Shown here in pieces: positions 1 through 5,225 of a stretch of 5,225 nt of DNA. Source of the stretch: an uncultured Sphingopyxis sp. (GTDB lineage: Bacteria > Pseudomonadota > Alphaproteobacteria > Sphingomonadales > Sphingomonadaceae); NCBI GenBank assembly GCA_937957805.1, contig CALFXW010000212.1:1-5225 (forward strand). The letters are read 5' to 3'. The position numbers and the translations under genes were made by a program. The notes below the pieces were generated by a model. The model had not been told where the DNA came from, did no database searches, and saw only the letters and a program-made list of their open reading frames with translations. Position 1 is the first letter of the stretch. Every line of letters begins with the position of its first letter.

Positions 1-988
1 CCAGCATTTGACTGACAAAAGTTACCGAAGCCTGGCCGGAAAAATGCACCTCCAGCCCGCCGCCATCCAACTGGACCGCGCGGTCGGTAACATTGTCGCT
101 ATATGTCCAGCCAAACGGGAAAGCCCCGTCAGGCGAACCCGCGAAGCGCGGATCATTCACCAGCACATTGGGGTTGCCGCCACGCTGTTGCGACGCCCAC
201 AGCCGATGCGCCTCGGCAAAATCATTGCGGCTGATCAGCATCGACAAAATGCTCTGCCGCACCGGCGGATCAGGGTTGCCAATCATCGCCGCGGCAAATT
301 GTCGCAATATCGGCAGCGGCAATTGCGATTGTTCGAGCTGTCCGGCCAGCCGCGCATGCCAGCTTTGCGGCTTGGCCAATGTCTGCAACAAAATGCTGCG
401 CGCCGCAGGGTCGTTGGCAATCAGCGTCATCAGCGGCACGATAGATTCGGCATCATTGGGCGAGACGACGACCATCCGTTCAAAACCATGCGCGGCATCA
501 GAGAAACGCCGTTCGAGCACATTGTCGATAATCGACCAGGCGATCGGCCCACGGTCACGCGGATTGCGCCGGTGCGCCTCCGCAATCAAGGGGCGTTCGC
601 TGGCCCGCCGCGCCGCACTCGACAGGTCGGCAGCGGCAAGGGTCAGTGCATCGACCGACAGCGGGTCGGTCGCCAACAACCGGGCGGCGAGCGGCCGCAT
701 GCCCGGCGAAGTGGCTGCCGCATCCGTGCTGCGTCCCGTTGCACTGGCCACATTGTCGCGCATCGTCTGCGCAGCGGCGGTGCGCAGGCGAAAGGTCGCC
801 AGCGCAACATCGCTGCGCGTGGTGAGCAACGGAATGTCGCGGCCCAACACCATCGGCACGGCGGCGGTGACGATAACACTCGCCCCCAGCATAAAAATGG
901 TGGCCATGGCGGTGAAGCGCAGGAACAGCCGCCCATCGGCATGGGCCGGCGCGCCCTGCTTGCCCGTTCGCCGCCCGGCCCGTGACAT
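1..988 (-). CDS. Unrecognised membrane-anchored helical-repeat protein in polysaccharide locus (partial, 3' end missing)
   Basis: The ATG at 988-986 opens a frame that stays open to base 1, giving 329 visible codons; the C-terminus lies outside the window. Residues 1-20 are basic (R3, R6, R7, K10, R20). Residues about 22-48 form one hydrophobic segment, so the protein is probably inner-membrane anchored with its bulk in the periplasm. Residues about 60-270 are Ala/Leu-rich and helical with TPR-like spacing (for example LLATDPLSVDAL at 104-115 and FSDAAHGFERM at 162-172), but I cannot assign a clean TPR family. From about 273 the character changes: NDPRF (278-282), PFGW (291-294), then alternating polar/hydrophobic residues (GLEVHFSG, 311-318), like the first strands of a beta-sandwich, possibly carbohydrate-binding. 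The start lies 3 bases after the kinase stop, with a weak GGGG seven bases upstream, so it is in the same operon and probably translationally coupled. A role in polymer assembly or export is inferred from context only. The reading frame is well supported; the function is unknown. Confidence 0.8.
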   Translation of the reverse strand, partial: MSRAGRRTGKQGAPAHADGRLFLRFTAMATIFMLGASVIVTAAVPMVLGRDIPLLTTRSDVALATFRLRTAAAQTMRDNVASATGRSTDAAATSPGMRPLAARLLATDPLSVDALTLAAADLSSAARRASERPLIAEAHRRNPRDRGPIAWSIIDNVLERRFSDAAHGFERMVVVSPNDAESIVPLMTLIANDPAARSILLQTLAKPQSWHARLAGQLEQSQLPLPILRQFAAAMIGNPDPPVRQSILSMLISRNDFAEAHRLWASQQRGGNPNVLVNDPRFAGSPDGAFPFGWTYSDNVTDRAVQLDGGGLEVHFSGQASVTFVSQML

Positions 989-991
989 GGC

Positions 992-3193
992 TTAACCCCG
1001 CAGGATCGGCAGTTGCCGCCCGGCAGATTTGTCGCGGCTGCCCACCTTGTCGCCATAAACATATTGGTAGATGCCGGCATAATAATAGCCGCCGCTGTGC
1101 GCCGCTACCTGCGTCAGCAAAGCGCCAATCAAATTGGTGCCGCTGGGTGCAAGACGGGTCAGCGCGCCCAAAATCGCCTTACGACGCGGGCCAGCCGATT
1201 TGATGACAAAAATCATCGCCTGACAAATGCCGCCGAGCAAGGGCGCATCGGCAAGGCCGAGCACCGGCGGTGCATCGACGATAACCAGATCAAAGGCATC
1301 TTCGGCGGCGGACATAATGTCGCGCATCCGCTTGCTCGACAAAAGTTCGGTCGGGCTCGGCGGAATTGGGCCAGATGGCATCGCCCAGATATTTTCGACC
1401 GTCGTCGGCGAAATATGTTCTGACAATGGTGCATCGCCGGTCAGCAATACCGAAAGGCCGCGCGTCGTATCGCGCGTGTCGCCCGTTTGACGCCCTTCGA
1501 CAACCAAGGTCGGGCGGCGCATATCGGCATCAATCAACAAGACGCGCTTGCCGTTTTTCGCAAAGCTGCGCGCCAGCCCGAATGCGGAGGAGGATTTACC
1601 CTCACCCGCCGATGCGCTGGTGATCGCGATGGAGCGCGGGGTGCCCGAAGCGGTGGCAAAATCAATCGCCGCGCGCGCCGAGAAATAGGATTCAGCAACC
1701 GATGATTTGCTGTCGTCCACCGCTTCCATAAAGCTGACACCGCCGTCCGCCGTCGGGATGGCACCCAGACAGGGAAGGCGCAGCTTGTGACGCACATCCT
1801 CCGGACTTTTGATCGTGTCGTCCATGACAAAGGCGAGAAAGACGAGCGCGCCGCCCAACACTATCCCTGCGCCAAGCGCCAACAGCAGGTTGAACAGGAA
1901 ATCGGGCGAAAATGGCTTGCCCGGCGGGGCGGCAGGGTCGATGGGCGATGCGAAATCGCTGTCGATCTGACCGGCAACGCCAATTTCCTTAAACCGTTGC
2001 AAAATCGCGTCATAAAGCTGGCGGTTTGTGTCCACTTCGCGTTGCAAAATATTATATTGGATCGACCGACCGCGCATATCGGTCAACCGTCCGGTCAGCA
2101 TATCGACCTGCTGTTGCAGTTCGCGTTCTTTGGCTGCAGCGGCCTGATATTCGGATTGCACCGTGCGCAGATATTGCCCCTCTGTCGTCCCAATCTGGCG
2201 GCGGATTTCAGCAATCCGCGCGCGCAGCGCCACCTGCGGCGGATAATTGTCGAGATAGGTGCGCGCGGCTTGCGCATATTGCGCTTCCAATTCGGTCAAC
2301 TGCGTGCGCAGCGCCTGCACCGCCGTGCTTTCGAGCGAATCGCGCAACACACCGGAACGGCGCGCCTGTTCATAGCGTTGCTGCGCGGTGATACGTTCGT
2401 TGGTCGCGGCGGCGAGTGCAGCGTTGGTCGCCACAAGGGAGTTGGCGTCGAGCGATCCGTCGGCGCTCGATTCGGCGCCCTGACCGGTGTTGACAGGGTT
2501 GACCTGCACAATGCCTTCGCGCTCAGCATAGGCGACAAGCGCACGCTCCGACGTTTCGAGCGCGGCTTTGGCTGAATTGACGCGGTCGGACAAAAGCTGA
2601 CGCGCCGAAGCGGTTGTCGCCACGCGCCTGTCCGCATCCGAACGGATGAAGTTGCGCACATAGCTGTTGGCAATATCTGCCGCGATTTGCGGATTGTCGC
2701 CGGTGAATTGCACCAAAATCAGGCGACTGCCGCCAACCTGCGAAATATTTATGCCCTCGGTGATATAACGGATTGCCAGTCCTTCACGCGCGGCAGGGGT
2801 CAACCCTTGCGGCGCGCCGAGCGCTGGATTTGCAGCAAGGCGAATGTCGCGCGCAACCCGTTGCGCCAGTGAGCCCGAACGCAGCAAAGCAAACTGGGTT
2901 TCCATGAAATTGGGGTCGTACGAAGCCCCTTGGTCAAGTTCGCTGTCGCGCAATAATTGCACGCGCTGTTGGCGAATCTCCAGCGTCGCGGCGGCCCGAT
3001 AAAGTGGGGTCGATAGGAAACTATATATTGTTGCGGCAATCAAACAGAGCAGCACCGCGCCGATCATCAGCCAGCGCCAACGGATCAGTGCGGACAAAAT
3101 GATGGTGAAATCAATCGGCGATGTGGCAACGCGTCCACCCTCCACCGTGTCGCTGGGGTCGTGGCCGTGCGCGGCAATAGGAGCAGCATTCAT
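992..3193 (-). CDS. Polysaccharide co-polymerase / tyrosine autokinase (Wzc/ExoP-type BY-kinase)
   Basis: This 733-residue inner-membrane protein sets chain length and couples phosphorylation to polysaccharide export. The N-terminal Wzz-type part begins near residue 25. TM1 is about 41-60, followed by a periplasmic region to about 430 with long coiled-coil stretches (about 195-230 and 255-400). A proline-rich motif (P418, P423, P424, P427, P430) leads into TM2 (about 432-456), as in polysaccharide co-polymerases. The cytoplasmic kinase domain has Walker A SAGEGKSS (528-535, K533), Walker A' VLLIDADMRRPT (551-562) and Walker B LVIVDAPP (636-643, D640). The C-terminus carries six tyrosines in eleven residues (Y703, Y704, Y705, Y709, Y711, Y713), the usual autophosphorylation cluster. 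Length is close to E. coli Wzc (about 720). Activator and kinase parts are one chain, unlike Firmicute CapA/CapB. The ATG is 6 bases after the upstream stop with no clear Shine-Dalgarno, so translation is probably coupled. No cognate phosphatase gene is in view. Confidence 0.96.
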   Translation of the reverse strand: MNAAPIAAHGHDPSDTVEGGRVATSPIDFTIILSALIRWRWLMIGAVLLCLIAATIYSFLSTPLYRAAATLEIRQQRVQLLRDSELDQGASYDPNFMETQFALLRSGSLAQRVARDIRLAANPALGAPQGLTPAAREGLAIRYITEGINISQVGGSRLILVQFTGDNPQIAADIANSYVRNFIRSDADRRVATTASARQLLSDRVNSAKAALETSERALVAYAEREGIVQVNPVNTGQGAESSADGSLDANSLVATNAALAAATNERITAQQRYEQARRSGVLRDSLESTAVQALRTQLTELEAQYAQAARTYLDNYPPQVALRARIAEIRRQIGTTEGQYLRTVQSEYQAAAAKERELQQQVDMLTGRLTDMRGRSIQYNILQREVDTNRQLYDAILQRFKEIGVAGQIDSDFASPIDPAAPPGKPFSPDFLFNLLLALGAGIVLGGALVFLAFVMDDTIKSPEDVRHKLRLPCLGAIPTADGGVSFMEAVDDSKSSVAESYFSARAAIDFATASGTPRSIAITSASAGEGKSSSAFGLARSFAKNGKRVLLIDADMRRPTLVVEGRQTGDTRDTTRGLSVLLTGDAPLSEHISPTTVENIWAMPSGPIPPSPTELLSSKRMRDIMSAAEDAFDLVIVDAPPVLGLADAPLLGGICQAMIFVIKSAGPRRKAILGALTRLAPSGTNLIGALLTQVAAHSGGYYYAGIYQYVYGDKVGSRDKSAGRQLPILRG

Positions 3194-3199
3194 AGTATT

Positions 3200-3898
3200 T
3201 TAGCGCCGATTAAACGGTTGAAAGATGGCGATAAGCGGGATTGTTTGCAGCAAATCGCGGAATAATTGGCGGGTCGCCGAACCATCGACATAAATAATAT
3301 CATTGGCGTAGATTTCCGGATCGGGCATTTCGGCACGACGGATCATGGCGAGATCAAAGGCCGCTGCATTGTCGACGCCATTGATCCGGCGGAAAACGAC
3401 GACCCGGCGCGCATTGGCATTTTCGTTCAACCCGCCGCCCATCGCGACCACCCGCATCAGCGTCAACGGCCCGGTAAAGGCATAGTTGCCGGGCGTTTTG
3501 ACCGACCCATCGACCGTTACACGGTTGGAAGTGCGCGCGTGAAAACTGACCACCGCATCGGGGTTGCGCAAATATGTCTGACCAAGCCGCGCGACCACGA
3601 CCTGCGAAATTTCCTGCGCTGAAAGATTGAGCACAGGAATGGCGCCGACCAGCGGCATTTGCATCTCGCCGCGCTCATCAACCGCAAAATTGCCGGAAAA
3701 TTCAGGCGCACCAAAGACCGAAACCGAAATTTCATCCCCCACACCGGCGCGATAGGCGCGCGCAGCCTCCACCGCGATCGGCAGATCGGGCGCAGCGAGC
3801 CCTGCATCGGCATAGGGCACCGGTCCCCCGCGCGAACCAGCGCAGCCGGCCAGCAGCAAGCCCAATCCGCAAATCCGCAGCATATCGGATGCTTTCAC
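3200..3898 (-). CDS. Polysaccharide export outer-membrane lipoprotein (Wza/GumB/OPX family, short form)
   Basis: This is a periplasm/outer-membrane component of a Wzx/Wzy-type export channel. I chose the GTG at 3898-3896 (232 residues) because GGGGA sits 5 bases upstream and the protein then opens with a lipoprotein signal: MKASDMLR, a hydrophobic stretch, and lipobox LAGC with the modified Cys at residue 19. An ATG at 3883-3881 (227 residues) keeps the lipobox and is the main alternative. The longer frame from a TTG at 4021 would bury the signal peptide behind about 46 residues and is unlikely. Residues about 49-122 match the Poly_export domain (YRAGVGDEISVSVFG near the start). Residues about 126-172 match one SLBB domain (VTVDGSVKTPGNY). 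A hydrophobic C-terminal tail follows (about 211-232). E. coli Wza is about 380 residues with more SLBB-like repeats and a barrel-forming C-terminal helix, so this short form may need a partner in the outer membrane. It lies 6 bases upstream of the kinase gene, the usual OPX/PCP pairing. Confidence 0.93.
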   Translation of the reverse strand: MKASDMLRICGLGLLLAGCAGSRGGPVPYADAGLAAPDLPIAVEAARAYRAGVGDEISVSVFGAPEFSGNFAVDERGEMQMPLVGAIPVLNLSAQEISQVVVARLGQTYLRNPDAVVSFHARTSNRVTVDGSVKTPGNYAFTGPLTLMRVVAMGGGLNENANARRVVVFRRINGVDNAAAFDLAMIRRAEMPDPEIYANDIIYVDGSATRQLFRDLLQTIPLIAIFQPFNRR

Positions 3899-3903
3899 GC
3901 TTA

Positions 3904-3908
3904 TCCCC
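3904..3908 (-). promoter_or_regulatory. Shine-Dalgarno site of the export lipoprotein gene
   Basis: On the minus strand this reads GGGGA, followed by TAAGC and then GTG at 3898. It favours the GTG over the ATG fifteen bases further on, which has no comparable site. The match to the anti-Shine-Dalgarno sequence is partial. Confidence 0.45.
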
Positions 3909-3917
3909 AAATATTTC

Positions 3918-3931
3918 GGGCCTTTAGGCCC
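3918..3931 (-). repeat. Compact GC hairpin upstream of the export lipoprotein start
   Basis: The minus strand reads GGGCC-TAAA-GGCCC, a perfect five-base-pair GC stem with a four-base loop (or six pairs around AA at the DNA level). It ends 9 bases before the GGGGA ribosome-binding site and 19 bases before the GTG start. No T-run follows on either strand, so it is not an intrinsic terminator. It could be an mRNA leader structure or an operator; which, if either, cannot be told from the sequence. Confidence 0.4.
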
Positions 3932-3961
3932 AGGTATGACGACGACAAATCCCGCTTGTGC

Positions 3962-4041
3962 GCCAACAATTGACGCATAGGGGCGCAGATCACGCCTGTT
4001 GGCTGCTAGACGATGCCCCAAATAGGGTCAAGGACGCAGCC
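3962..4041 (-). repeat. Overlapping, mutually exclusive inverted repeats in the leader
   Basis: Read on the minus strand, GGCTGC (4041-4036) can pair with GCAGCC (4006-4001), closing a 29-base loop just after the glycosyltransferase stop. GCCAACA (4003-3997) can pair with TGTTGGC (3968-3962), enclosing 28 bases that include a further GGCG/CGCC pair. The two middle strands share the bases GCC at 4003-4001, so only one stem can form at a time. This is the geometry of an attenuator or switch, but the stems are short and chance is a real possibility. Confidence 0.3.
4003..4031 (-). promoter_or_regulatory. Weak sigma-70-type promoter candidate for the export operon
   Basis: On the minus strand TTGACC (4031-4026) matches five of six bases of the -35 consensus. 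A 17-base spacer leads to TAGCAG (4008-4003), which matches only three of six bases of the -10 consensus. Transcription would start near 3995 and give a leader of roughly 95 bases before the GTG at 3898. Position and spacing are right, but the -10 is poor. Read-through from the glycosyltransferase gene is an equally good explanation, since no terminator lies between them. Confidence 0.22.
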
Positions 4042-4043
4042 GT

Positions 4044-5162
4044 TCAGCGTAACGCCAAAACGTCAGCAATTGCGGCCCCCATGCGCGCGCGGAAATTGGG
4101 CCAATCGAAATAGTTGAGGCCTGCTGGCACGCCATGTGGCGCGTCCAATCCGGCGATTACCGCATCGTATAATGCATCGGGGTCATCGGGATCGACAATC
4201 GGGCCAAGCGCGCCGTCGAGCACCGCTTCACGCCCGCCATCCATGCTGCTTGCCACCACCGGGACGCCGCAGGCCAACGCCTCGATAATCACAAAGCCAA
4301 AACCTTCCCCCCGGCTCGGCATGACATATAGGTCGGCAAGCCGATAATGGTCTGCCTTGCGCGCCTCCTCCACCCGGCCGGTAAAGCGCACATGTCCGCC
4401 CATGCCCAAGTCCGCAACCTTGCGCTCCAACCTTTCGCGGTCATCACCCGTTCCCGCGATAACATAGGTGATGGCAGGATCATGGCGGACAAGGCGGGGC
4501 AAGATGTTCAGCATTTCATCAAAGCCCTTGGCGCATTCCTTGCTGTGCAGCCGGCCAAAGGTCATCAACACTTTGCGCCCGGCAAGATCATATTTTTGGA
4601 TCAGGTCGGCCGGTCGTTCACCGACCCCGAAATCCGACAGTTGGATGGCATTGGGCAGGATTGCGGTGCGCGCATCGTCCACCGGGCACCAGCGACGCAT
4701 GCGATCGAGCGTGACGCGGCTGATGCTGTAGACAAAATCGCAACGACGCGTCGCCCATGCGGCGAGCCGCGACGGCGGTGCCTGCCAGACATCGATACCA
4801 AAGACCAGCAACGCGAACGGCACCCCGCGCAACCGCGCGCAAAGCCACCCAATCGCGGCCAGATTGACATGCGCACATAAAATCATGTCAGGCTTGGGTC
4901 CAAAAAGCCCATGGCGCAGCGCCTGCCAAATAAATGCCATCGACGAACCCGCTGCGCGCGTTTCAAAGTGCAGCTTGGCAGGCAGCGGCCCCACCGCTTC
5001 GGGCACCAGCCGGGGCAGCGCGACAATCGCGCCCACCTCATCCAGCTCCGCAAGCGCATGCATGACATCGCGATTATATTGCGCAATGCCGCCAAAACCG
5101 CCGAAGGCATCACTCAAAAGCATCAAGATGCGGGCAGGTTTTCCCACGCCGTCCAATTCCAC
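4044..5162 (-). CDS. GT4-family glycosyltransferase (GT-B fold)
   Basis: Probably a cytoplasmic or membrane-associated, nucleotide-sugar-dependent retaining glycosyltransferase that extends the lipid-linked repeat unit. Donor and acceptor cannot be read from sequence. From the GTG at 5162-5160 the protein has 372 residues, normal for GT4. The N-terminal acceptor domain begins RILMLLSDAFGGFGGIAQYN (residues 11-30), with the glycine-rich loop typical of the family. The C-terminal Glycos_transf_1 domain starts near 196 with LMTFGRLHSKECAKGFDEML, where R204 and K212 fit the donor-phosphate-binding Arg/Lys pair. It continues with VIAGTGDD (234-241), VRFTGRV (258-264) and the E-x7-E motif EGFGFVIIE (E286, E294) followed by ALACGVPVVAS. 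The GTG is preceded by AGGGA at a 7-base spacing. The frame could also open at a TTG at 5204, with an in-frame TGA at 5225-5223 upstream, but that start lacks a good ribosome-binding site. It is separated from the export gene by 145 bases, so it could be an upstream operon member or a separate unit. Confidence 0.93.
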   Translation of the reverse strand: MELDGVGKPARILMLLSDAFGGFGGIAQYNRDVMHALAELDEVGAIVALPRLVPEAVGPLPAKLHFETRAAGSSMAFIWQALRHGLFGPKPDMILCAHVNLAAIGWLCARLRGVPFALLVFGIDVWQAPPSRLAAWATRRCDFVYSISRVTLDRMRRWCPVDDARTAILPNAIQLSDFGVGERPADLIQKYDLAGRKVLMTFGRLHSKECAKGFDEMLNILPRLVRHDPAITYVIAGTGDDRERLERKVADLGMGGHVRFTGRVEEARKADHYRLADLYVMPSRGEGFGFVIIEALACGVPVVASSMDGGREAVLDGALGPIVDPDDPDALYDAVIAGLDAPHGVPAGLNYFDWPNFRARMGAAIADVLALR

Positions 5163-5169
5163 TTTTTTA

Positions 5170-5174
5170 TCCCT
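5170..5174 (-). promoter_or_regulatory. Shine-Dalgarno site of the glycosyltransferase gene
   Basis: On the minus strand this reads AGGGA, followed by seven bases (TAAAAAA) and then GTG at 5162. It is the only purine-rich match at a sensible distance from any in-frame start, and it decides the choice of GTG 5162 over TTG 5204. The A-rich spacer should leave the site unstructured. Confidence 0.6.
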
Positions 5175-5225
5175 GGTTACATAGTTTGACGCACATGCAC
5201 TCAAAAATGTCGCAAAGCTGCGTCA

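Larger units (their letters stand above)
3899..4043 (-). other. Intergenic leader between glycosyltransferase and export lipoprotein genes
   Basis: This 145-base gap is the only real non-coding stretch inside the cluster; the other junctions are 3 and 6 bases. A frame continuous with the export gene runs through it to a TTG at 4021, but the encoded stretch has no recognisable domain and would precede a lipoprotein signal, so I treat it as untranslated. It holds three inverted repeats read on the minus strand: GGCTGC (4041-4036) with GCAGCC (4006-4001); GCCAACA (4003-3997) with TGTTGGC (3968-3962); and the compact GGGCC-TAAA-GGCCC (3931-3918). The first two overlap by three bases and so exclude each other. 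There is no hairpin followed by a T-run, so no standard terminator for the glycosyltransferase gene. Confidence 0.5.

Noticed and set aside
8..995. Two long plus-strand open frames (8-985 and 93-995) opposite the partial gene
   Set aside because: Both are low-complexity, Arg-, Ala- and Gln-rich translations with no domain logic. The minus-strand frame has a membrane segment, helical periodicity and a coupled start after the kinase stop. Long antisense frames are common in GC-rich DNA.
1787..2575. 262-codon plus-strand open frame opposite the kinase gene
   Set aside because: It lies wholly inside the well-supported co-polymerase coding region, and its translation shows no recognisable motif.
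3918..3931. Intrinsic terminator after the glycosyltransferase gene
   Set aside because: The hairpin is GC-rich but followed on the minus strand by GAAATATTT and then GGGG rather than a T-run, and it is more than 100 bases past the stop.
3899..4021. N-terminal extension of the export lipoprotein from a TTG at 4021
   Set aside because: It would place about 41-46 residues ahead of a clear lipoprotein signal peptide and lipobox, and TTG is the weakest start. The GTG at 3898 has a ribosome-binding site.
3899..4043. JUMPstart/ops element as seen upstream of enterobacterial capsule operons
   Set aside because: No GGCGGTAG core is present in the gap on the minus strand.
5163..5204. Glycosyltransferase start at TTG 5204
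   Set aside because: It adds 14 residues without family resemblance (MSACASNYVTRDKK) and lacks a good ribosome-binding site, while GTG 5162 has AGGGA seven bases upstream. It cannot be fully excluded.
5176..5204. Promoter TTGAGT - 17 bases - TGTAAC upstream of the glycosyltransferase gene
   Set aside because: Each box matches only four of six bases, and the start of transcription would fall at or beyond the AGGGA ribosome-binding site, making a working leader unlikely.
5201..5225. 3' end of an upstream minus-strand gene (frame ending DAALRHF then TGA at 5203-5201)
   Set aside because: Only seven codons are visible and another frame is also open here, so there is too little to support a call. 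An upstream operon member ending here is plausible.

Overview
The window reads as part of an exopolysaccharide/capsule biosynthesis and export locus from a Gram-negative bacterium. Every gene I can support lies on the minus strand, so transcription runs from the high coordinates to the low ones. The DNA is GC-rich. The combination of a short single-SLBB outer-membrane export lipoprotein with an ExoP/Wzc-type chain that fuses co-polymerase and tyrosine kinase suggests an alphaproteobacterium, most likely a sphingomonad. That assignment is inferred from protein style and base composition, not from a marker gene.

Layout in transcription order: (1) 5162-4044, a GT4-family glycosyltransferase, complete. 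(2) 4043-3899, a 145-base gap, the only sizeable non-coding stretch, with several inverted repeats and one weak promoter candidate. (3) 3898-3200, a Wza/GumB-like polysaccharide export lipoprotein, complete. (4) 3193-992, a polysaccharide co-polymerase fused to a BY-kinase, complete, starting 6 bases after the previous stop. (5) 988 to base 1, a membrane-anchored protein of unrecognised family, starting 3 bases after the kinase stop and running off the window; 329 codons are visible. The last three genes are so tightly packed that they must be co-transcribed.

How they fit together: the glycosyltransferase would add a sugar during repeat-unit assembly on the cytoplasmic face. The co-polymerase/kinase in the inner membrane would control chain length and, through phosphorylation cycles of its C-terminal tyrosine cluster, polymer export. 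The export lipoprotein would give the polymer a route through or to the outer membrane. The fifth protein has one N-terminal membrane segment and a large, mostly helical, presumably periplasmic part that ends in what looks like the start of a beta domain. Its position suggests an accessory role in the same machine, but its function is unknown. No flippase, polymerase, phosphatase, RNA gene, mobile element or CRISPR array is visible.

I see no clear new system. The two places most worth a second look are the unrecognised fifth gene and the gap upstream of the export lipoprotein, where overlapping inverted repeats could form alternative RNA structures. Several long plus-strand open frames are antisense shadows and are not annotated.
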